Assembly (NCBI GenBank): GCA_034434335.1
Contig: DAOTZS010000104.1
Location: 1 to 8,039 of the forward strand
From: DAOTZS01 sp034434335
Lineage (GTDB): Bacteria > Chloroflexota > Anaerolineae > CG2-30-64-16
Direction: 5' to 3'
Length of the DNA stretch: 8,039 nt
Shown here: positions 1 to 5,406 of the stretch, one piece after another
Layout: each line of letters opens with the position of its first letter
Numbering within the stretch: the first letter of the stretch is position 1
The notes under the pieces: generated by a model
Databases searched by the model: none
What the model saw: the letters and a program-made list of their open reading frames with translations, nothing else
What the model was told of the DNA's origin: nothing
Program-made: the position numbers and the translations under genes

Positions 1-92
1 GCTGCCCGCGGGCTATGCCGATATGTCGGGAGGCGCGGCCGGAACTGCGCGAGTTGCAACCCGGCCATCAGGTTGCCTGTTGGCTTTATTGA
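1..92 (+). CDS. Oligopeptide/dipeptide ABC transporter ATP-binding protein, C-terminal end (partial, enters from left edge)
   Basis: Reading from base 3 gives 29 residues ending at TGA 90-92: CPRAMPICREARPELRELQP followed by GHQVACWLY. This is the characteristic tail of OppD/OppF/DppD/DppF ATPases (oligo_HPY C-terminal region), which commonly end in '..CP.A...C....P.......GH.VACW'. The tail shows three cysteines spaced CX6CX17C. In this family these belong to a cysteine set which, in some solved Opp/Dpp structures, binds an iron-sulfur cluster; a further upstream cysteine would lie outside the window. The nucleotide-binding core (Walker A, signature motif, Walker B) is off the left edge, so OppD-type and OppF-type cannot be told apart. 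The protein would supply ATP hydrolysis on the cytoplasmic face for the permeases encoded downstream. The gap to the solute-binding gene is 89 bases. The family call is firm because several tail residues match, although the piece is short. Confidence 0.85.
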   Translation, partial: CPRAMPICREARPELRELQPGHQVACWLY

Positions 93-167
93 ACACCTGA
101 GAGGAGGTGAGGAAGAAGAACCAGGATATGAGGTAAGAAGTCTGGTGTGCTTTCCTGTCTATCCAGC

Positions 168-176
168 AAAGGAGGT
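168..176 (+). promoter_or_regulatory. Strong ribosome binding site of the solute-binding protein gene
   Basis: AAAGGAGGT is a near-perfect Shine-Dalgarno sequence ending five bases before the ATG at 182. It fixes the start of the lipoprotein and suggests strong translation. Confidence 0.85.
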
Positions 177-181
177 TAGAA

Positions 182-2398
182 ATGAAATCCCTGCGTGCGA
201 CGTTGTACGTTGTTGTCACGGCCGTCATCTGCTTCTCGATGGTGGCCTGCGCTGCGCCCGCGCCGGCTCCCGCGCCCACGCAGCCGGCCGCGGCGCCGAC
301 AAAAGCACCGGAGCCAACCAAGCCACCTGCGCCCACCCAGCCCCCTGCGCCCACTGAGGCGCCGGCCAAGGTTGAGCTGCAGGGCCCCATTCCCTACCCC
401 GAGCCGCCTCAGCTCGAGGTGGGTGGTGAGCCGGTCAAGCGCCAGCCCATTAGCGAGATCGTGACCTACAAGGCGCTGCCGAAGTACAATGAGCCGGCCT
501 GGGTCACCGAACTGGTCAAGCAGGGGAAGTTGCCGCCCGTCGAGGAACGCCTGCCCAAGGAGCCACAGGTCATCCTGAAGTCCGGCATGGCTGACGGCAT
601 CGGCGTCTACGGCGACGTGGGCCGCTTCTTCTCGGCCTGCCCCACCGCCGGGTGGAACTTCATGGCCGGTACCACAGCCGGCTGGTTCGGCATCGAGCAC
701 TACTCCTACCACTACCAGGCGCTGGTCCTCACCGGCCCGCTCTGGCGCGCTGACCAGGACGTTGACCCGTTCCCGCAACTGGCCAAGAGCTGGGAGTGGT
801 CGGAGGATGGCACGCAGTTGACCATGCACCTGATCGAGGGTGCCAAGTGGTCGGATGGGGTGCCGTTCACCGCGGATGATGTGATCTTCACCTGGGAGGA
901 TTACATCAGCGACCCGAACGTCAACTCGTGGATGAAGGCCGATGCCCTGACCTACAACGGCATTCCGGCCAAGCTGGAGAAGATCGACGACTACACCATC
1001 CGCTGGACCTTTGGCATGCCCAGGCCACCCCTGGCGCTTTACCACATGGATGAGGGAGACTTCGACGTCTTCCCGGCCCATATCTTCAAACCTTTGCACC
1101 CGAAGTACAACCCCAACACCGACTACAAGACCTTTGCCAATACGCCAGGGCCTCAGGACCTGCCGCAGATCACCATGGGCCCGTTCGCCGCGGTCGAGTA
1201 TAAGACCGACGAACTGCTGATCATGCGCCGCAACCCCTACTTCTGGAAAGTGGACGAAGAGGGTAACCAACTGCCCTACTTCGACGAAATCCAGTACCAG
1301 AAGGGGCCCAGCGGTACGGGCCGCACGCTGTGCGTGATGGCTGGTGGCTGCGACCAGGACAACCTGGAGAACCCCAGCGTCTACGTGGAAGCGTTGAAGA
1401 AGGCCGCTGAACCCGACGCTCCCAACAAGATCACCTGGGGGCCCGAGACCCTGGGCTTCTGGCTGGCGCTCAACCTCTCGGCTGATCTGGGTGTGAAGAG
1501 CGACCGGGATAAGGCGGTGCGCGAGCTGTTCCGCGATTTCCGCTTCCGCCGCGCCCTGACCCAGGCGATCGACCGTGAGGGGATTACGCAAGCCATCATG
1601 CGTGGCCCCTTCTTGCGGCCGTGGCCCGGCGGCCTCTACCCTGGTTCGCCCGAATTCAACCGCGAGTCGGTGGTCTACTATCCGTACCATCCTGAGACAT
1701 CCAAGGCGCTGTTGGCTGAACTGGGCCTGAAGGATACCGATGGCAACGGCATCCTCAACTGGACCAGCGGCCCCATGGCCGGCCAGGACCTGATCCTCTC
1801 CATGAGCGCCAGCCAGGATGCTATCGAGACCGTCAACATCGCCGAGGCCCTGGTCAACCAGTTCGGCCAGATCGGCATCAAGGTCAACATGCGGCCGAAG
1901 ACCTCCGACGCGCTTACTGAGGAGAACCAGAGTGGTGAGTGGGATATGACCGTCAGCCGCGGTGGGCAGAACTTCGCGTTGCCGCACATCGCGCCCGAAT
2001 CCCTGGCTCCCCTCACCAAGACCGCGCCCCCTTGGCACCGCGAAGGTGAGAAGCCGCGCCAGCTCCTGCCGTTCGAGGAAGAGTTGGTGAAGATCATCGA
2101 GAAGTACCGCGTCTCGATCGATCCGGCCGAGCGCAAGCAACTGATGTTCCAGTACAATAAGATCTTCACCGAGAACATCTACAACATCGGTATCTTCATC
2201 GGCCGCTACGGCGAGAACCTGTCCAAGCGCTTCAAGAACATCAACCCCGGCCTGCCGGCCTTCCTCTACGACTGGACCGAGGGCAACATCATGCTGGAGC
2301 AGGTGTGGACGCCGGTAGAGTTGCAGAAACCGCAGGTGCGGCCGAACACGATCCCGGTGTACGAGGGCTCGGCCCTGTACAAGCTCATCGGTAAGTGA
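182..2398 (+). CDS. ABC transporter solute-binding lipoprotein, family 5 (peptide/nickel/opine type)
   Basis: This 738-residue extracytoplasmic receptor captures solute, probably peptides, and hands it to the two permeases encoded downstream. Residues 5-22 form a hydrophobic signal segment ending in a lipobox (M-V-A-C) with lipidated Cys23. Residues 24-62 are a Pro/Ala/Thr-rich spacer with repeated PTKPPAP/PTQPPAP units, probably an unstructured tether. A 'KLPPVEERLPKEP' block at 116-128 is typical of the large members of this family. The SBP_bac_5 signature spans about 197-240 (PFPQLAKSWEWSEDG, then GAKWSDGVPFTADDV). Residues 452-466 (DFRFRRALTQAIDRE) are the usual family helix. A D-x-D-G-N-G loop at 518-523 resembles a calcium-binding loop. 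Cys384 and Cys390 could form a disulfide. It is longer than the usual 500-600 residues, mainly through the N-terminal extension. The ATG is supported by a strong ribosome site. The exact substrate cannot be read from sequence. Confidence 0.95.
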   Translation: MKSLRATLYVVVTAVICFSMVACAAPAPAPAPTQPAAAPTKAPEPTKPPAPTQPPAPTEAPAKVELQGPIPYPEPPQLEVGGEPVKRQPISEIVTYKALPKYNEPAWVTELVKQGKLPPVEERLPKEPQVILKSGMADGIGVYGDVGRFFSACPTAGWNFMAGTTAGWFGIEHYSYHYQALVLTGPLWRADQDVDPFPQLAKSWEWSEDGTQLTMHLIEGAKWSDGVPFTADDVIFTWEDYISDPNVNSWMKADALTYNGIPAKLEKIDDYTIRWTFGMPRPPLALYHMDEGDFDVFPAHIFKPLHPKYNPNTDYKTFANTPGPQDLPQITMGPFAAVEYKTDELLIMRRNPYFWKVDEEGNQLPYFDEIQYQKGPSGTGRTLCVMAGGCDQDNLENPSVYVEALKKAAEPDAPNKITWGPETLGFWLALNLSADLGVKSDRDKAVRELFRDFRFRRALTQAIDREGITQAIMRGPFLRPWPGGLYPGSPEFNRESVVYYPYHPETSKALLAELGLKDTDGNGILNWTSGPMAGQDLILSMSASQDAIETVNIAEALVNQFGQIGIKVNMRPKTSDALTEENQSGEWDMTVSRGGQNFALPHIAPESLAPLTKTAPPWHREGEKPRQLLPFEEELVKIIEKYRVSIDPAERKQLMFQYNKIFTENIYNIGIFIGRYGENLSKRFKNINPGLPAFLYDWTEGNIMLEQVWTPVELQKPQVRPNTIPVYEGSALYKLIGK

Positions 2399-2421
2399 TG
2401 CCTTCGCGGCTGCCTGGCCTT

Positions 2422-2446
2422 GCCAGCGCCCCTTAGGGGCGCTGGC
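2422..2446 (+). terminator. Hairpin after the solute-binding protein gene (partial terminator or mRNA-stabilising stem)
   Basis: GCCAGCGCCCC (2422-2432) and GGGGCGCTGGC (2436-2446) pair perfectly over 11 G+C-rich base pairs around a TTA loop, 24 bases after the stop codon. Only a weak T-rich run (TTCTGT) follows, so it may terminate incompletely. In ABC operons such a stem after the binding-protein gene often protects its mRNA and lowers permease expression; that role is inferred here. Confidence 0.7.
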
Positions 2447-2457
2447 TTCTGTAGCTG

Positions 2458-2498
2458 GTGGGGTCCTGGCCATCCCGCAGGGGGTGCCAGGACCCCAC
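2458..2498. repeat. Long inverted repeat in the leader of the first permease gene
   Basis: GTGGGGTCCTGGC (2458-2470) pairs perfectly with GCCAGGACCCCAC (2486-2498), 13 bp. Past a bulged C at 2471, the inner ATCCC/GGGGT segments (2472-2476, 2481-2485) add five more pairs, one of them a T-G wobble, around a GCAG loop. No T-run follows, so it is a poor intrinsic terminator on its own. It starts 11 bases after the preceding hairpin. It could be an RNA structure in the permease leader or a dispersed extragenic palindrome. Confidence 0.7.
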
Positions 2499-2553
2499 GA
2501 CGCCGGGCTTTCCAGATCAGCACTTCGCCACCTGTGCCGTCTAAGGACCTGTT

Positions 2554-3552
2554 ATGATCAACTACATCCTGCGCCGGCTTATCATCTCGATCTTCCTCTT
2601 GATAGGGGTTGGGCTGGTTTCCTGGATTGTGATCCAATTGCCGCCGGGGGACTTTGCGACCACCTATGAGACGTTCCTTAGGAACCAAGCTGGTATGACT
2701 CAAGACCAGGTTGAGGCAGCCGTGAGCAGATTGCGCGCTCAACTCGGCCTTGATCAGCCCCAGTGGGTCCAGTATCTTAACTGGATGAAGGGGATCATCA
2801 CCCAGGGGAAATTCGGCTATTCCTTCGCCTATCGCCGGGACGTGGGGGAGCTGATTGCCGAACGCCTGGGCTATACACTGCTGTTGGCGCTGGCCGCGCA
2901 TGCCATTTCGACCTTTGTGGGGATCTTTGTGGGCATTTATGTGGCACAGCGCAAATACAGCTTGTGGGATAACATAGCCTCTGTGATCGCTTTTGTTCTA
3001 GCCTCGGTGCCGCGTTTCTGGATTGCCCTGGTCATTATCTATACCCTGGTGTTCAGGTTTAATCAGCACCACATCACATCCTTCTTCTCGCCGGAGTATG
3101 CTCTGGCGCCCTGGTCGTGGCCAAAGCTCTGGGACTTTATCAGGCATGTCTGGCCGGTGGTGTTCATCGCCGGGCTGGGGGGCGTGGCGCGCAACATGCG
3201 TGTCATGCGGGGCAATCTGCTGGATGTGCTGAACCTGCAGTACGTTACCACAGCTCGTTCCAAGGGGCTGGAAGAGCGCAAGGTGATCAACCGCCATGCT
3301 GTGCCCAATGCGTTGCACCCCATCCTGGCCTACCAGGGCACCGTGCTCCCCTACATGCTCCAGGGCGAGCTCGAAGCGGCGATTGTGTTGGGCATCCCCA
3401 CTTTGGGCCCCCTCTTTTACGAGTCATTGGTCAACCAGGATATCTACATTTCCGGCGGGCTGTTGTTCATCTATGCCGTGCTGATCATCGTGGGCAATCT
3501 GCTCGCCGACCTCTCGCTGGCCTTGCTTGACCCACGCATCCGTTACAGTTAG
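2554..3552 (+). CDS. ABC transporter permease, OppB/DppB type
   Basis: This 332-residue membrane protein forms one half of the solute channel. Its N-terminus MINYILRRLI followed by a hydrophobic helix (about 8-28) is typical of DppB/OppB proteins. Further membrane segments lie at about 105-131, 140-168, 200-213, 258-282 and 301-325. The cytoplasmic EAA loop that docks on the ATPase is clear at about 229-253 (YVTTARSKGLEERKVINRHA then VPNAL). The C-terminus LLDPRIRYS is also typical of the family. The start ATG is preceded by AAGGA at 2543-2547 with a six-base gap, a moderate ribosome site. The gene follows two leader hairpins and its stop codon overlaps the ribosome site of the next gene, so the two permeases are probably translated together. 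The first half of the gene is less G+C-rich (about 47-48% in hand-counted 60-base rows) than the binding-protein gene. Confidence 0.95.
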   Translation: MINYILRRLIISIFLLIGVGLVSWIVIQLPPGDFATTYETFLRNQAGMTQDQVEAAVSRLRAQLGLDQPQWVQYLNWMKGIITQGKFGYSFAYRRDVGELIAERLGYTLLLALAAHAISTFVGIFVGIYVAQRKYSLWDNIASVIAFVLASVPRFWIALVIIYTLVFRFNQHHITSFFSPEYALAPWSWPKLWDFIRHVWPVVFIAGLGGVARNMRVMRGNLLDVLNLQYVTTARSKGLEERKVINRHAVPNALHPILAYQGTVLPYMLQGELEAAIVLGIPTLGPLFYESLVNQDIYISGGLLFIYAVLIIVGNLLADLSLALLDPRIRYS

Positions 3553-3555
3553 GAG
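3549..3555 (+). promoter_or_regulatory. Ribosome binding site that sets the start of the second permease
   Basis: TTAGGAG overlaps the TAG stop (3550-3552) of the upstream permease and lies about ten bases before the ATG at 3566. It favours that ATG over a TTG at 3527 inside the upstream gene, which would add 13 non-family residues. Confidence 0.65.
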
Positions 3556-3565
3556 CCGTAAACCG

Positions 3566-4732
3566 ATGGCAGCAACTGATCTCCCGCTCTCGAGAGGACC
3601 CCGGCCCGCGGCGGTGGCCGCGGCCGATGAGACGCTGCTGCGCGAGACGGAAGAACACGAAAGCTATTTTCAACTCGTCTGGCGTCGCTTCAGGCGCAGC
3701 AAGGCTGCTATTGCCGGTGCTTTGCTCGTGCTGGGACTGACCGTGATGGCGGTGTTCGCGGACTTCTTCTCCCCCTATCCGCTCAACGAGATCAACCTGC
3801 AGGATACCTTTATCGCTCCAACCATCGTCCACTTCGTGGATACCCAGGGCCGCTTCCACTTGCGGCCTTTCGTCTACGCGCAGGAGATAACGATCGACCC
3901 CAAGACGTTCGAGCCCACCTGGTCGGAGAACACCGAGAAGATGTACCCGATCAAGTTCTTTGTCCAGGGGTGGGAGTACAAGATCCTGGGGATCATCCCT
4001 GCCAGGGTGCACCTGTTCGGCGTGGAGGGGGAGGGGCGCATCCACCTGATGGGCACCGACAAGTTTGGCCGCGACTTGTTCGGCAAGTCATGCCAGGCCG
4101 GGCGCATCTCCCTGACGATGGCGCTCTTCGGCACCCTGATCAGCGTGGCGGTCGGCTCGGTCCTGGGGGTGACGTCGGGTTACTATGGCGGGCGAATAGA
4201 TGACCTGATCCAGCGCTTTGTGGAGTTCGTCAACTGCTTCCCCCAGCTCCCCCTCTGGATGTCGCTGGCGGCCATTGTCCCCCGCACGTGGGATTCCTTC
4301 CGCATCTTCGTGATCATGGCTTTCATTTTCGCGCTCCTCTCGTGGACCACACTGGAGCGCGAGGTGCGGGGCAAGGTGATGGCCTTCCGCGAGACCGATT
4401 TCATCCTGGCCGCCAAGGAGATGGGGGCTTCGGACGCGCGCATCATCTTCCTGCACCTCTACCCCAACTCGTTGAGCCATGTTCTGGTCATCCTGACCCT
4501 GACCATCCCCTCGATCATCCTGGCCGAGGCGTTTCTCAGCTTCCTGGGCATCGGTATTCAGGAGCCGCTGATCAGTTGGGGGTTGCTGATGCGCAACGCC
4601 CAGAACATCCAGACGCTGGGCCAGTACCCCTGGATGATGAGTCCCGTGTTCTTCATCATCGCTGCGGTGCTCGGCTTCAACTTCCTGGGCGACGGGCTGC
4701 GCGACGCAGCCGACCCGTATGCGACGATGTGA
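3566..4732 (+). CDS. ABC transporter permease, OppC/DppC type, with long extracytoplasmic insert
   Basis: This 388-residue partner of the upstream permease would complete the heterodimeric channel. A charged cytoplasmic N-terminus (1-46) leads into the OppC N-terminal helix (about 47-67). The family hallmark 'MGTDKFGRDLF' sits at 162-172, followed by GRISLTMALFG. Membrane helices lie at about 183-204, 225-239, 246-262, 305-328 and 358-375. The EAA loop is at about 277-303 (DFILAAKEMGASDARIIFLH). The C-terminus GDGLRDAADPYAT is typical of the family. Between the first helix and the GTDKFGRD motif lie about 90 residues, where short family members have roughly 25-35. The extra segment (about 75-160), with YPIKFFVQGWEYKILG in it, would lie outside the membrane and may contact the large binding protein. 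The start was taken as the ATG at 3566 because of the AGGAG just before it. Confidence 0.95.
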   Translation: MAATDLPLSRGPRPAAVAAADETLLRETEEHESYFQLVWRRFRRSKAAIAGALLVLGLTVMAVFADFFSPYPLNEINLQDTFIAPTIVHFVDTQGRFHLRPFVYAQEITIDPKTFEPTWSENTEKMYPIKFFVQGWEYKILGIIPARVHLFGVEGEGRIHLMGTDKFGRDLFGKSCQAGRISLTMALFGTLISVAVGSVLGVTSGYYGGRIDDLIQRFVEFVNCFPQLPLWMSLAAIVPRTWDSFRIFVIMAFIFALLSWTTLEREVRGKVMAFRETDFILAAKEMGASDARIIFLHLYPNSLSHVLVILTLTIPSIILAEAFLSFLGIGIQEPLISWGLLMRNAQNIQTLGQYPWMMSPVFFIIAAVLGFNFLGDGLRDAADPYATM

Positions 4733-4738
4733 ATGGAT

Positions 4739-4743
4739 GGAGG
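4739..4743 (+). promoter_or_regulatory. Ribosome binding site that sets the DUF4160 start
   Basis: GGAGG stands seven bases before the ATG at 4751. An in-frame ATG at 4733 abuts the stop codon of the permease gene but has no comparable site and would add six residues absent from the usual family start (MP.I.RFYG). Confidence 0.7.
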
Positions 4744-4750
4744 ACTCGGT

Positions 4751-5005
4751 ATGCCGGTTATTGCTCGCTTCTATGGGATCATCATCAAGATGTATTTCAG
4801 TCAAAGCGAGCATGGCATTCCCCATTTCCATGCAATCTACGGAGAATTCGATGGCGTCTTCTCGATAGAGACTTTGGAGATGTTGGAGGGCGATTTGCCG
4901 CCAAGAGCACAACGTTTGGTGAAGGAATGGGCAACGCTCTACCAGAGCGAACTGCTACACATGTGGCGAACCAATGAGTTCAAGACATTGCCTGGACTGG
5001 AGTAG
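4751..5005 (+). CDS. DUF4160 domain protein
   Basis: The 84-residue protein starts MPVIARFYGIIIKMYF, followed by HGIPHFHAIYGEF (21-33), the DUF4160 pattern in which the PHFHA motif (24-28) carries two conserved histidines. A later LPPRAQRLVKEW block (49-60) and Trp72 are also typical. It is full length for the family. No signal peptide or membrane segment is seen, so it should be cytoplasmic. No established biochemical role is known to me. DUF4160 genes very often sit next to a DUF2442 gene, as here, and such pairs are sometimes suspected of being toxin-antitoxin-like; that remains inference. The gene follows the permease stop by 18 bases and precedes its partner by five. Base composition is about 48% G+C in a hand-counted row, below most of the window. 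Confidence 0.85.
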   Translation: MPVIARFYGIIIKMYFSQSEHGIPHFHAIYGEFDGVFSIETLEMLEGDLPPRAQRLVKEWATLYQSELLHMWRTNEFKTLPGLE

Positions 5006-5010
5006 AGCCA

Positions 5011-5316
5011 ATGGATGTTCCAAGAATCCTAGCGGTTCGAGCGCTGGAAGGCAAGAAGCTGCTTGTTAGGTTTGTGAACGGTGCCGAGAAAGTCTATGAT
5101 TGTAATCCCTTACTAAGCCTGGAAAGATTCAACTTGCTGAAGAATGAAGCGTTTTTTAGAGCAGTAAGGGTAGATCCAGGTGGCTATGGGATTTCGTGGA
5201 ATGACGAGATGGATTTGAGCGAATACGAGCTTTGGACAAATGGCATGGAAGTGAAAGAGGATGACACCACTGGCATGCCAATATCTGGCTGCCATGCGGA
5301 GGTTCGACAGACTTAA
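5011..5316 (+). CDS. DUF2442 domain protein
   Basis: This 101-residue cytoplasmic protein shows the DUF2442 pattern. A strand block KKLLVRFVNGAEKVYD lies at 15-30, then NPLLSLERFNLL (32-43), then FFRAVRVDPGGYGISWNDEM (48-67) and DLSEYELW (68-75). The core ends at about residue 78. The remaining 23 residues are polar and do not resemble the family, so they may be an added tail. The ATG lies five bases after the DUF4160 stop, with GGAG at 4999-5002 inside the upstream gene as a weak ribosome site, which indicates translational coupling. A+T content is high (one 60-base row about 37% G+C) and codons such as AGA, CTA and TTA appear that are uncommon in the larger genes, consistent with acquisition from elsewhere. 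Function is unknown; it would most likely bind or modulate its DUF4160 partner. Confidence 0.85.
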   Translation: MDVPRILAVRALEGKKLLVRFVNGAEKVYDCNPLLSLERFNLLKNEAFFRAVRVDPGGYGISWNDEMDLSEYELWTNGMEVKEDDTTGMPISGCHAEVRQT

Positions 5317-5392
5317 TGGGGAGAGCGCTGGGCAATCTCGTCTTTGCCGGGCCAGCGTATTATGTGCAGATGAAGATCCGATGACGCAAGAC

Positions 5393-5398
5393 GGAGGG
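5393..5398 (+). promoter_or_regulatory. Ribosome binding site of the cytochrome gene
   Basis: GGAGGG lies eight bases before a GTG at 5407 and eleven before an ATG at 5410. The spacing slightly favours the GTG; the difference is one residue. Confidence 0.6.
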
Positions 5399-5406
5399 AT
5401 AGCACG

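Noticed and set aside
94..136. A small stem (CACCT 94-98 with AGGTG 105-109) followed by a two-codon ATG AGG TAA, as a possible leader regulator
   Set aside because: The stem is only five pairs and the mini-frame lies about 19 bases from the ribosome-site-like AGGAGGT; too weak to call.
73..357. A 94-residue + strand frame overlapping the ATPase tail and the start of the lipoprotein
   Set aside because: It overlaps two genes with clear family matches in other frames and lacks any domain of its own.
176..2473. A 765-residue open frame on the minus strand opposite the binding-protein gene
   Set aside because: It mirrors the codon structure of a clearly real G+C-rich gene; its translation has no recognisable domain, and the + strand protein has strong family signatures.
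4088..4912. A 274-residue minus strand frame opposite the OppC permease and DUF4160 genes
   Set aside because: It spans two real genes, is rich in Arg/Glu/His/Gln as mirrored frames usually are, and shows no domain.
5358..5363. TATTAT as a -10 box for the cytochrome gene
   Set aside because: No acceptable -35 box lies 16-18 bases upstream (TTGCCG at 5344 is only eight bases away), so no promoter can be supported.
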